DNA from: Tigriopus japonicus | Lineage: Eukaryota; Arthropoda; Copepoda; Harpacticoida; Harpacticidae | Reading direction: 5' to 3' | Length of the DNA stretch: 64,000 bases | Assembly: GCA_010645155.1 (NCBI GenBank) | Contig: CM021317.1 | Coordinates: 13,014,451 to 13,078,450, forward strand | Shown here: positions 10,845 to 23,088 of the stretch, in pieces | Layout: the number at the start of each line of letters is the position of its first letter | Numbering within the stretch: position 1 is the first letter of the stretch | The notes under the pieces: generated by a model | The model's database searches: none | What the model was told of the DNA's origin: nothing | The model's input: only the letters and a program-made list of their open reading frames with translations | Translations under genes and position numbers: made by a program

Positions 10845-13090
10845 TTATGAGCAATTCCCAGACTGTGTATGTTTTCGAATCCACTTGAGCTTCTTCGTGA
10901 TCCTTGTGTAAATACCCGGACGATTGAAGCCGGCACAGCCCTTTCCTCGGCTCACAATGCCAATGAGATAGGCCTTATTGGCCTGCCAAACGAATAGGGG
11001 TCCTCCGCTGTCTCCTTTGCAGCTATCGCTGCCACCTTTTCAGAAAAAAAAATAAGTTTACGTCTGTGTACAGATAGGTATAAGATTACTTTATAACGCG
11101 GCCGTCATACCAATGAAGAACTCTTCGTTGTCAGTGTTCCTGTTCATGTCAAGCTCGAGTTCTTCGTACCTTCCTGTTGAATCCAGTTTGAATAACTTCT
11201 TGACTTTTGGCCTCTGGATTTTTCCCGCACACAACTCGACAAGAGGATTAATCTTCATTTCTTGGCCAAATTTCCGGCACTGTGTCTTGCTCAGGGTTGA
11301 CAATTGGGTTTCTTGCAAGATGGAAGTGTGGCGATGACCTTTTTTAGCTCTAAAAGATGTCAGAGAAAAGAATATATTCATGCTGACCATTTCATTATTG
11401 CGGTTATTGTTTATGCAACTGGAGGAAATACCCCTATAAATGGTTGTTTCCAACTTCAAGATGGCTTGCCAAAAAAGTCAAGTCTTGCTTTTCATCTAAT
11501 CAAGTCTTGATTTTATTCTAAGTACATATTTATCCAATGGCATGATTAGCATTTAAAGCGAGAGATGGCATTAGAGTTATGGAACATTCTTTATCACACT
11601 CATTGGACCATATAAGTCTCACCCTTGTCGACAGAAGGCGTTGCACCACCCCCAATTCGACGTCTCATTAGGCGAATCCATAGTTCCACACCTGTAACAT
11701 GATAAGTTTAGCCATGCATTGAAATCATCGCATGGCATGATTTTTCCGTGTAATCCTTTCCAAAATTGGACGACATATGATCAGCTTTCCGCTCCGCCTT
11801 ACCAACCAAAGTTTCCTGGGTTTTCCTTGTAGCACGTGGTCTTCGGGAAACCTTTTTCATCCAGGAGCATGACTCCATCATAAATCTCAGTGTTGTATGT
11901 CACGTCTTTCATATTGTTGACCTCTTTCTTGAAGCGTTCACACTCAAGATTGTTCGAGGTCGGAGTGGGTGTGAAACTGCAGCCTCTGACCTCCTGGCCT
12001 TGCCACCGGAATGGAAATTGACATGAGAGGTGAGGACTTGGGCCTTGGTCTGAGGTGGAACAATTCTCTTGGGACAACAATCCCCACCCAGAAACGTAAG
12101 CCAGTTATGGAGAAGCAAATCCTATTTACTATGGGGGCTCGACGTAACGTTACTTTTACATTGCAGCTCGAAATGACTCCTGAAGAGAAGTGTTCTAGTT
12201 GGACCAGGCAAGAATTGTTTTCGTCAATAATGGCCCGCAGAGTAAATAGGTTGAGGATGAACGAATAAGCGTACTGCAGTTAAGTTCGTGTCTTGGAATT
12301 TGGCCGTTTGAGGCAGACAAATCGGCATTTGAAGGCGATTGAACCGGACCTCTCGTCTCAGTTTAACCAACGCAATATCGTGCTGATCTCGAACATTTCG
12401 GGCATATTTCGGGTGGATAAGGATTTCTTGGGGCTTGTAGATGTTCCCTACCATCGCCACCAACACAAAATGAGAGGAATGGTAGACAAAGAAAGTGCAA
12501 ATGAGGGTCATAAATCTATCTACGAGAGCGTGGTAAACATTTTCGAGCTTCCAACATACTTCTGAACCGATAGCGACGAGCGATGTCGTGCTGACCAAGA
12601 AACACGGTGACTTGGGCTAGATCGAAATTCGGTTTCGATGGACGTCCTTTGCAACCCAATGGAGGGACACAGAAGCAATGAGCTGCGGTAATCACCCATT
12701 CCTACACATTGTAAACGAAAGATAAACAAAATGAATTGCCGGATTGCGTAAGCCTCGTATTTCGGGTACCTTATTTACGAGAACACCCCCACAAGTGGGA
12801 TTGTCGTTTCGTTTGACGCCCTTCTTGGGGATTCTCCGATGGAGTTCAATTAGTACCATCCAGGGTCGACGTTGGGGCTCGAAACCATTTACAATCCTTG
12901 ATCGTTGCATGAGCAGGCTTTGCATATTAACAAAATTAATTGGATTGCTTGGCTCCTGAGCTTGGGCACCTCTGCCCGTTCCCATTCCGCATTCACATCC
13001 TGTGTCGTAATCACTCGTGGAGGATAAAGATCCCTCTTGAATAAGTGGGACAAGTGCGAGGTAGAGAAAATAAATCATAGTGAAACACAT
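10845..13090 (-). CDS. Secreted trypsin-type serine protease with FN2-like insert (7 exons)
   Basis: Reconstructed from seven exons on the minus strand: 13090-12770, 12701-12560, 12447-12275, 12098-11803, 11691-11623, 11349-11111 and 11035-10845, giving 476 codons plus stop. Reading frame is kept at every junction and all borders are GT-AG except the acceptor of exon 4. The protein starts with a hydrophobic signal peptide (about residues 1-20), followed by a propeptide with Cys-Glu-Cys-Gly and an activation site Arg65|Ile66 (RIVNGF). The triad is His115 (TAAHC), Asp178 (HDIALVKL) and Ser423 (GDSGGP). Asp417, six residues before the serine, is the position that gives trypsins Lys/Arg preference. 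Between GWG (216-218) and LQETQL there are about 130 residues where ordinary trypsins have about 12. That insert has CQFPFRW, FGWCGT and NWGWCN, like a stretched fibronectin type II module. Secretion and proteolysis follow from family knowledge; substrates are unknown. It is paralogous to the adjacent plus-strand gene. Confidence 0.88.
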
Positions 13091-13234
13091 AATTGACACG
13101 ACCAAGTCACATCCATCATCTTTGTGTACTCGGATTCAATCCTGGAGCTGGCTTGTTTCCTTGCTCGCCAACGAACGATGACGCTATTCAATTGTCAATG
13201 TTGCCACGAAGAACGCCATAAATCATGACAGCGA
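13091..13234. promoter_or_regulatory. Candidate shared bidirectional promoter between the two trypsin genes
   Basis: Only 144 bp separate the two divergent ATGs, so both 5' UTRs and any core promoter elements must fit or overlap here unless an upstream non-coding exon exists. I see no clear TATA box. The assignment is by position only. Confidence 0.5.
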
Positions 13235-15244
13235 ATGGTGATGATCAGTTTAGTCAAAAGCTGGCTCCTGTTCGTTTTTCTCGGACAAATTGCCAATGGA
13301 GCTTTGGATTCGTCAGAAAAACGCCTCTATGCCAAACGACTGGCGCAACTGCAAGAGCTTTTGGCCCAAAGACGGTCCATGAACTGTCCTTGTGGTATAG
13401 CAAAACGAGGTGAGCAAACCAGTCTCAATGTGGATCAAATGTCCGATGCCAAGCCAAGAATTGTCAATGGCTACGAGCCCGAATATCGACCTTGGATGAC
13501 GTTCATCCAACAAAGAACGTTGGACAACAAGCTCAAGATCTGTGGTGGGTCCATCATCAACAAGAGATGGATCTTGACAGCGGCCCATTGCATTTGCATG
13601 ACCATGCCTTGCAAACAAGATTCTCTCAAAGGAGGAACCGTGATCGACTTTGACCCGAAAGAATATTTCCGAGTAGTTGTGGGCTTGAAGGATTTGGCCC
13701 TCCTGCCCCGTTATCCTGAATCTACGCATGTGATTGTGGATATCGTGGTCCATCCCAACTATTTCTTTGGGGTTTTCGATAACAGCAGCCTTGAAATAAC
13801 TTTTTCACAATTCAAAACTGTGATTTTTTGCATTACGTAAATATTGCGTCTCTTTTGGCACAGACATGCAGATTTTTCGAGAACTAAGCACCATCATGAA
13901 TTAGTTATTTCAAGGCAGATATCAATTTAACGAGGAAAATGAACGTGACGATATTGCCCTCCTGAAACTGGAAAACGAGCTGATGTTTTCCGAGAAGATC
14001 ATGCCTATCTGTCTTCCATACGGAACTCGGTTTCCCGACCAACTTGGCGAAGTTTTCGTCGCAGGTGAGATAATCATCTCATCAAATTTAAAAAGAGAGT
14101 TTTTTTTGACCGTGCATTAGGCTAAAGCCACTTTTTGTTTGTGAAAGAGGGGAAGCGAGGTGCGCAAAGAGCGGAATTAAGAGATGCCAAATTTGCAGGT
14201 TGGGGTGCCAGACATGAGCTTAAATGCACAACCAACGAGTACGGACCAGTGCGCAATTCCAAGTGCAAATTTCCTTTTCGCTACAAAATGATGTTGGCAC
14301 ATGAATGTATTAAGATGTCCAATCCGACCAGTCTAGATGCCATGTGCAGAATGCTCAAGAAGAAACAAAACTTCAGCGTTTTTCCGCCAGAGGGCGTGGT
14401 TCACATAGACATCGAACAAAAGGGAAAGGCTGACGATGACTCGTTGATGACCCGCTGTTTTAACCAATCGGTGAAGATTTGCCCTTTAAGGCCACTATTC
14501 CTGTTTTACCTAATCGAGTGTCGAAATCATTTTTTAAGGTTGGAGAGTTTGGTTGGTGTGGGACATGCATTGAAAGCGAAAAAACACCCGGTAGACCTGG
14601 TTATTGTGGAACAAATGCCACCAATGGAGAGGATGAAGCGGTGGATGTGGAAGCCTTCGAGAACTGGGGTTTCTGTAACAAGCATTGCTCGAACTCGAAC
14701 CCCTTAAAGGATATCCTCCAAGTAAGCAATATGATGGAGATCAAAACCACTCACATTTCATGAAATCTAACTCAACAGGAGGTGAAATTGGAGCTAGTTC
14801 CACGTGCATCATGTGAATCCTTAGGAGGATTTATGAATGTTTCCACGAAAACTGAGCTTTGTGCTGGACATCGGGTTTTCACCTCAAGGCATGAATACTA
14901 TGCAAGTAAAGTAAGTACCCACACGACTGTCATAAGTCGCTCCTGGCCAAGCCAGATCCATTTTGTTTGTCTTCCTCTAGAACCCCGAGGCCTCAGATTT
15001 CAGTTTCGAAATCAAGGCCAAAGATGAGCGAGAAGTCTCTTACGGTGGAAAGGACGCTTGTGTGGGCGACAGTGGCGGTCCCCTTTGGAAATGGATTGGC
15101 AAGAAACGACCTCGAGCCTTTGCCATTGGAGTCGTAAGTCGAGGAAAAGGTTGCGCTCGCAAGGACAACCCAGGCATCTACACCCGAGTCAAACTCTACT
15201 TGGATTGGATTTTCGCTCATGCCGGTGACGACAAATGCTCTTGA
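13235..15244 (+). CDS. Secreted trypsin-type serine protease with FN2-like insert (6 exons)
   Basis: Six exons: 13235-13836, 13919-14064, 14199-14470, 14539-14721, 14779-14910 and 14981-15244. They total 1599 nt, or 532 residues, with all junctions GT-AG and in phase. The signal peptide covers about residues 1-22 ([12 protein letters not shown]). The propeptide contains CPCG, whose cysteine probably pairs with Cys232 in MPICLP, as in chymotrypsin-like two-chain enzymes. Activation site is Arg75|Ile76 (RIVNGY). The triad is His118, Asp212 and Ser476, and Asp470 predicts cleavage after Lys/Arg. After GWG (250-252) comes an insert of about 145 residues with ten cysteines, including CKFPFRY, FGWCGT and NWGFCN. 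An ATG at 13241 would also work as the start. The exon 1 end is the weakest call: GTAAAT at 13837 is the only phase-compatible donor I found, and it adds about 20 residues before the Asp motif. A poly(A) signal follows 9 bp after the stop. Confidence 0.88.
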
Positions 15245-15253
15245 GGGCCCTTG

Positions 15254-15259
15254 AATAAA
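15254..15259 (+). terminator. Poly(A) signal AATAAA of the plus-strand trypsin gene
   Basis: A canonical AATAAA hexamer begins 10 bp after the TGA stop at 15242-15244. This implies a very short 3' UTR. No equally clear AATAAA was found downstream of the minus-strand gene. Confidence 0.6.
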
Positions 15260-15667
15260 CCCAAACTCTTCTTTCCCCTGGATCTCCTGTCCATTGAACA
15301 TCAGATCGATCTCTCGTTGATTTTGAGAGAGAATTTAATGGGCGGGGTTTGGCCAGAGCATTACAATCGCTTACTGACGACGTCAACATCCGCCGTCTTT
15401 CCGAATGAACGAACGAAATGCCCTTGACTTTGGTCTTGGGTCGCAACCCGTCTACTTACAATTTATACATTAGCAACTGAAAGCATACTTTTTGACTGTT
15501 TGTACATAAGAGCACAAGGCGGTGGCCACTAAGAGTGTCTCTTAAAAATCCATTGTCCTCTGCTTTGCAATGGATCAACAACCCTTTTGAGAATTAGATC
15601 TGATTAGTCCGAGCAGCTTCCTGGAAGATGAATATCCGGACGGGAAATCCGAGTACACATTCACCCA

Positions 15668-16095
15668 CTAGCGCATACTCAAGCCTGGGAAGATCGGCAA
15701 AGAGTTTACTTTAGGGTTGGCTCGGCTTAACTTTTGCCGTCTGAGAGCATTGATTTCAATGGTCGACTGACTATCTTCTTCAGCCCCGTAATTACTACTG
15801 AGGCACATTTTCGTCGAACCAACCCCAAGTTCATTCAAGGATTTATGGTCCGATGGCAGCGGTTGATCGGGGAAAATCTCTTCCATGATAAGCCCTCATT
15901 TTCTCTGGCATTAATATCATGTTAGCTTAGCTGGAGAAAATGATGCAAAATTTGTGCTTCTGGAGTTCCCCTATTCCGTCCAGTGGTCGTGGACGACGAT
16001 GACGATCTCTGTGGGCAAGCAAGTAAGCCAACAAGACCGAGTAGCCCAACAATCACTACCACTGTTATGCTCCCTTGACCTGGATAAATCATACC
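15668..16095 (-). other. Possible broken or unresolved coding region with a membrane-like segment
   Basis: On the minus strand, about 16135-15923 reads open from after a TAA and contains SITVVVIVGLLGLVGLLAC, a plausible single membrane span, then a Ser/Thr run and a stop. The same frame is also open for about 49 codons upstream of that TAA. A separate 72-codon frame at 15886-15668 (MEEIFPDQPLPSDH to GLSMR) follows in another frame. No homology is recognised and I could not connect these by splice sites. Confidence 0.25.
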
Positions 16096-18596
16096 GTGAG
16101 CATCTTGTGGTACGAACCCCTCAAATTGGTACCTTTAACGTTGAAGAGTAGCAAGCTTTGCCAAATGGTTTTTCATCTCCAGTGAATTGAAGGCTTTTGC
16201 CACGTTTCTTTCCACATTAAGGTGAAATCCAGAAAAAAAGGTTAGACCAAGAGCAGGCATGGTGTTCGGATCGATATGAATGCCCTTACCGTCAACTGTC
16301 GTAGTTGCTCATGATTCGGCGAGCTTATTCCGGGCGTCACAACGTCATATATTCTCCTTGGTTGCAATCTTTTGAGGTTCAAAAACTGATGAATGGTATC
16401 GATACTGTTGTGAATATGTATGAACTTACACATCAGACGAAAGAACGAAGAAAAAAGAACTAACCTGGTGATCCGAGACAATCTCATGCGCCTCCAGATT
16501 GGCCCTTTTCACCTTCAACCCGTAATTGAGCACCAAAAGATCTCCAATTCTTACAATTTAGGGGACCCCCAAATCTCATTATTATCCGTCGAGACTGAGA
16601 TTTGTACCCATAGAGGTCACACGCAACCTCCTTCGCATTGACTTAGGTCATTTGACCTGAGAATCGAAAGAAAATAGGAAAAAATCGAACTCATAAAAAA
16701 TCGAAATGAGTCTCCCATCTCTTCTTTTCTCTGGTTTGGACCTGATTTCGTCATGCACACGGTGTTCCGTGAACGGCCACGGTGTACATACACACACTCT
16801 CTCTCTAGATGGAGAGGGCGAATAGATGAAAGAAAATGCTCAAAACGCTTGAGATGATTGGGCCGTTAGAGTCTTCCTAGAGCTGCAATTTCAAGTTAAT
16901 TGCCTGATGGAGAAATACAGACTCAGATTCACTGATCACGAACCACTATGCCGAATCTCCGCACAATGGCCCTATCGTACTCTAGAGCTGGTTGCAAATA
17001 TACTATATTTTATTTATATTGCCATCAAGCATCTCGGGGTCAGGCGGAGAATAAACATCAACGAGGGCTACGTGCTCCCAGGTTCGGGGGATAAATAATT
17101 CCATGTATCATTTTTATTCACACTCTGGATCCAAAATATGCATCAAGCAACAATCTCGAGTTTTATGGCTTCATAAATTACATTAGGCAATCACGTTAGA
17201 GTTGGAGCACCGCGTATGCAAGCACCCTGAGAGTAGGGATCCGAATGGTCCAATTGGCGAACAACATGTCCAACAAGGAATTGATGATCCAAGTTCATCG
17301 TGAATGACCAAACACAAGCCAGAAGAGAAGTTGAAATCGGACGATTTTCAATTCTACTTCTCTCCCCCGATCCTTCCTCTCCGTCGAAGTGAAGTGGCTT
17401 CTCGTCTTTCTTCATTTAATTATTCTGCTCAATGTTTGAGTTCGCCCCCGATTCCTTTTCTATTCCTCCTTGCCCCGAGGAAAAATGAATCTGAAAAACG
17501 AGAGAATTTCGAATTTTCCTTGGCCAGCCCAGTTTGGAGAGGTGCGATGATGATTTATCCGAGTTTTTCGTGCTTGAAGATTTGGGAAATATCGTTTATC
17601 TAAGATTGATCGCTCACGATTTGAAGTGTTTCAATGTTTCCCCGAGTGCGTGGACTTCAATGTTTTAGAAAAAAGGACCTCTGGAGCTGGCCTAAGGACG
17701 CATTTCAACATTAAACTTCATCCATCTCCCTTTTTATTTCCAACCCCTTAAGTTGTGACCCATTACCTTGTAAACTCCCTCAAGAAATTAGCCCAAGCTT
17801 GAATGTTTGAAATTTGGAAACATGGACGTACTATCTGTTGCAGAAACCTGAGCTCCACTGACTTTTAGGTTCTTTCAATCTGACAAACCAGAGCTGTTCA
17901 TGCCAGGCTCAAGAAAATCCCTTCATTTCCAATGATCTCTCCTTGGCTTGTTCCACATGAGATTGGATGGGGCTCACTCAGACTTTGATTTGATCCACTT
18001 CCAATCATGGAAAAAAGAGAAAGAGGAGGAAGCAGCAGCAACCACGGCAGCCGTTGTCTTGTCGGGTTCGTGGAACAGGGGAAAAGAAGAAGAAGACAAG
18101 AGGGGAATGAGGGAGACAGAGAGAGAGCACCAGATTGGATTTGATAATCACTGGGGAAAAGCCCAGGCAAGTTTCGGTAGTCTAACTTAGCCCGTGTTGG
18201 TTTACTTGTACAAACCCTAGATAAAACGCACCACCAATCCAACCATGTTTCTAGTGCTTGAATAATTGACCCAAGAGTTTCGAACATTTCCACCGACATT
18301 TATTTGAGTGTTGCCCTCAAGGTTTGACCGGAGGCCGTGGCAAAATTGAGCAAATCCAGAGGTCACACGCATGCACGCACACGTCTCGTTCTTTCTTTTC
18401 TCCCTCATCTCGAGCGAGTACTTAGTGTTCATACGTATGAACCACGTATTCCCCTGCTTCATCCTGACAGGGAATCTGCCGTATATTTTCCTCCCAATAA
18501 TGCTATTGGTAAAGCCATTGGGAACAGGAAATCCAGCCAGATCCATCCCCACTGAGCTGAGCTCATCGGCGTTGTCCAAAGTGAATGAACCATCCA

Positions 18597-18624
18597 TTGA
18601 GTGAGTGAGTGAGCGAGTGAGTGT
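18597..18624 (+). repeat. (GTGA)n imperfect microsatellite
   Basis: GAGTGAGTGAGTGAGCGAG with one GCGA interruption. Confidence 0.85.
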
Positions 18625-21600
18625 CCAGAAGTCCCACTGATGGGGTCTGACATTGTCAAGAGAGATCAGGAATGAGCTTGTCCAAGCAGCAGAATGGGTA
18701 GACAGAAAGAAAGACTCGCCCAAAGTCCAAACAGACATGGGTTACAGCTCTGCGAGAACACCAAATACTCTCTGGAATTCCAACCCGACCAAGTTTTTGA
18801 CCTCTTAAAAAAGTTGAGAGCCTTAGATTCTTGCGGCCTTTTGAAGTGGTTCAAGTAGCACTTGACAAATATTTAAAGAACGGTCTTTGTTTTCGTAGTG
18901 TTGTGAAAGAGAATTCTATAATGAACCTCACCCTTGACCTCACTCATTCAAGAAAGTCAGAGATCTCTGGTGACGGATAAAACTGACATCATAAATGCAA
19001 AACGACGTATTTGCAATTTTTCAATCGAATTGCGCTTTTTTACATTTAACTTTGAGGTCTTTTATTACTCCTAACAAACCACATGCACCGCTTTATGAAC
19101 TAAAAGTAATTTGTTGAAGTCTAAACTTTATATTTTGGATATTTCCATATTCAACGTGAGCCTAATACGATTTTTCTTGCATAATCTTTCAATTTTATAA
19201 GCATTTTCTAGACACCTCTAGCGACGAGGCTAAAAAGAGATTTGGCGAGAAGACCTTTGAGACACAAACACAAAGGGAGCTTGAGAGGGAAAGCCGAGAA
19301 CAGGGCAAGATCGAATAAAGGTGGGGAAGCTTTGCTCATTTTGATGCCAGGGAGTCTATTATTATCAGGAGAGGCTTTCCAATTTCCCAATGGAAATCAA
19401 AATCAGATGAAGAGCAACCCACTTTGGAGGTTGTTGTTCCTATACGTAAGTACAATCCCAACGTGAGCAATCCTCGAAAACAAAGGAGTCCCACTTGAAC
19501 TTGCGTTCCTCGCACCTCAAACGCACCCAATTCGATTAGATATGAGCGGAAAGAGACACGTGCACGCCCATTTTCCATCCCGCAAAATGCATCTCGGACC
19601 TCGTCGTTCCATTCTCCGTTTCATTGGGGGGTGCAAATGTTTGAGTTGTCAATGGAAGTGGCTAAATCTATCCATGAGATGGACCATTAGTTCGTCGCTT
19701 GAAGTGGGTCATTTGTTTGAGTCATTTTCTCGCACCCACAACCAATGATTCGGGGGACAGAGGCTCAACTTGGTGGTGGTGGCAGATGATGGTTCTTCCA
19801 TGGTTAGTGTTGTTCCTGCTGTTGCTACAGCTTGGTTCGAATTTGCCCGTGAGTGAAGTAGGAGCAATGTGGGCTCGCCCACCTATTTCCTAAAGTGCTT
19901 TCACGCCCGGATGACTTTTGAGAGTGATTGTTCCATTTGTGCACCAGAGAACTTTTGGCACATTTGGGTTGTTCCACTGTTTTTCCGAGTGACAAGTGGC
20001 AGTCGCATTGGACCCATTTCTAGTCGCCATCAATTGGTGAGAGAAGATAGATGCGAAACTTCTGTGGCACTTGACTTTTGAAACAGTGAAACAAAATAAA
20101 ATATTGCAGAAACAAGTCGTAGCTCAAAATGTAAACTGAATCATAACGATTTTTACAAAACCTGAAAGATCCATAATCTTTCCACTTTTGTATATCTGGT
20201 CGTAGGACGCCCATTTTCCGAGATCAGGATTGGAAGCGATCTTCTGGGTCTCCCGGGTAGGTGATATCCTTTGGCCATGAAGCGTGACGAAAAGTGCAGT
20301 TTTTCTTCAATGTTGACTGACCAAATAAAGGGGGATGGAGTTGAGAGCTCTCATCCATCTCGACATCCATTCCCTGCCCCTTCTCCTCGGTTCTCTCACA
20401 TCGATAGCCAAGCGTGAACATAGAAACAATGAAACAAAGGCAATTTTAAGTTTAATGTTCAAGATAAATAGTTACGGACCACAATACTCTTATCAATACA
20501 TTGTATGTTAACGAATATAATCAAAAGGGCACAAGTACAACAGAATCGAATCCTCAAGTATACTCTCATACCAGCAAACTTGCTTCAAACGCTGCCATAG
20601 TATTGAAAATATACTCCTGATCAATTACACGTACATTGTTGACAGACTTGATTCCGACATTCCTGAACTGTTCCTCTTATTTACGTTAACATGCGCCATC
20701 TCAATGCTCCCAGAGATTCAGTCAGTCTTAATGAGAGGCTAAATTAGAAAAGGTAAAGTGCGCACTTATTGGGGTGTTCCCCATTGCGCTGGAAGCTTCA
20801 GGATACGAGTAAGATAGATCCAGGCACGTTGGATCTGGAGATTTTCCTAATATTTTCACACTCGGCCTGAAATTGGTTTGGGAATTAAATTTTCACCTAC
20901 GTCGCCTTCCCCAGTCATGACCCGAGGGAGCCGAGAAATCCCTCAGGAAAGGTCCCCCTTCCCCTCCTTGAGATGAGAAAGAAAGAACGAAAGAGAGACC
21001 CACACGACGAAAGCTGAGGGAAAAAGAGAAGACACAAAATGTCGCAGCAAATTAAGGTCTCTCAGTCTCCGTCTCCACTCTGATAAGAATGTGCACCAAG
21101 CCACCCATCCGCGTTCCCTCAATGTCCTTCAGGAAATATCCATTTAAGCTTTTGCTCTTTTTCCTTCAGAATCTGGACAATTTCAGATCGAGGACATTTC
21201 CTGCCAAGGAAAGACACGCACGACATGCTACCAACGATGGAAAAGCATGAGCTGCAATCTTAAATGAGTTCTGTTCTATTCGTATTGGGCCCGTGAGGTT
21301 GCATATTTCTCTGTTTCTCAGGTTGGCTGTTAGTTTGGTTGAAATGCAAGAACCAGTAGAGGGACAGAAAGAGGAGAAGGAGGAGAGAATTCTGATAATC
21401 GTTAGGGGAGAAAGCACTTACTCCAAATTACCATATTGCTCCCAAGGGAATGTTCAATCCAACTAAGGGTACAGAACGCAACCCCACTTGATTGGCTTGA
21501 AGTCTAGTTGCAATTAATGGTGTGTGGGATAACAAGAGGCTCTCAATTGCATACACGGAAATCAGGTTCACATTAATCCCAAGTTTCATGAATGAAATCC

Positions 21601-22769
21601 CGAAAGAAGAAAGGACGAGCCTTGCATTTAGATATGGTCGCACTATTGTTCGACATTTCTCGATCAGTTGCACACGTTACTCACCCCTTTTAAAACAAAC
21701 TGAGTCGTGTTCAAAAACCATAAAGTAAAACAATGCCACCCCAGGCTTCATTAATTCCATTTCTTCGCCTCTGTTCCATTGGCATTGTTCTTGCAAACTG
21801 AATTTCAATTCTGCATTTAAATGCCCTCATTAAGGAAATGAATTTCGGGGATCACAAGATTAGCGCAGGCTCCCCCAATTGCTTAATTTCAGAGATGGAA
21901 TTTGCCTTCTACCAACCAATGTACGGTTCCCAATGGCAATTTCCATGAACAAAAATGGAAAGCCAAAGACAACCATGCATTATTACTCTTGTTCTCGTGC
22001 ACAATTCAAACCCACAACACTTCCATATTGGTCCGCATGAATTGTGCTTGCTCTCCATTCGCAAGGAACGATAATTCATTTCTTGTGACAGCATCGCCTA
22101 TTGTTATTTTAGCTGAGACTGTTATGAAGTTGAAGCAAGGAGGGACGTCAAGGAAAGGAAGAAGAAAGAAAGCTCATTTCTCCTAAATCCAGGAGGATAA
22201 TGGCAAAAAGCTTTAATAAAGACACGATGTGGGCCATATTCAAGTGGCTATAACTCATCAACTAGACAAACGAATAGGCCCCTTTTAGTGTCCAAGCAGG
22301 AAGCAGAGTCTAATCAAGAATGAATTTAGGTGTGCAATGCGTCTTGGTTGTTGTAATTATACAATTTATTTCGTCTTGGTTAGATTTGACTTATGGTGTT
22401 TCCTAATGGCTCTGAAGATTACACCAATCATACGTATTGTTTTTGTAGTTGTTTTCGAGCCTCGTTCGCCCGTCGGCTATCTATAAAAACGAATAATAAT
22501 ACTATTTGCTTTGTGGAAGATTTTCAAATATGACATTATATAACAATACGTTTATTGAGACTCAAGGTCATGTCAGGTCATATAAAGAATTGTATAAATG
22601 TGTATATACAGGGTTGTCACGAATTAGAGTCCCATACCAAATCAAGAATAAATTCGTGACACATTACATCTGTGAATAAATTGTACATATACCAATAGAA
22701 GAGTTCTAGGGATACAAAGGCACAGTATTTTTGAAATTGATTGACTCGTTATAAAACTAAGAATTTGTT

Positions 22770-22807
22770 TTCAAGAACGATGGTGCCCAAGGTACATACG
22801 CTCTATT
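22770..22807 (+). repeat. 38-bp direct repeat, copy 1
   Basis: Identical to 23252-23289, 482 bp apart. It begins TTCAAGAACGATGGTGCC and ends GCTCTATT. A short A-run follows within 3 bp, so the pair could be a target-site duplication around a 444-bp insertion, or a segment of the neighbouring retroelement. Confidence 0.9.
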
Positions 22808-23088
22808 CTCAAAAAAAACATCCTTACTTTGAGCGCCCAATAGGACTAATATTGCAGTAATTCATTAGACGATGAAAACAAAATGCCAAGTATACATCTG
22901 TACTTTTTAAGTTATTTTGACCCCAAGTTAAGTTCCCCAAGTTAAGTTTGTCGTCTCCTTTTGTCACTAATTTACTGTTTTAGTTTTGGAGATTCTTCAG
23001 TGCAAATGTAGTTGGGTAGAGGAAGATGATGAAAATCTTGGTTATTGCAGCAGAGTGGGTGGGTCAGTCAGGCTGAACAAGTCCTTCG

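Larger units (their letters stand above)
15260..22769. other. Long non-coding stretch
   Basis: Apart from the doubtful membrane-segment frame at 15.7-16.1 kb and a GTGA repeat, I see only unrelated short frames. The largest (18738-18217 minus, 173 codons) shows no domain. Confidence 0.4.

Noticed and set aside
18217..18738. 173-codon minus-strand frame
   Set aside because: No recognisable motif, overlaps GTGA repeats, and competing frames are open on the other strand.
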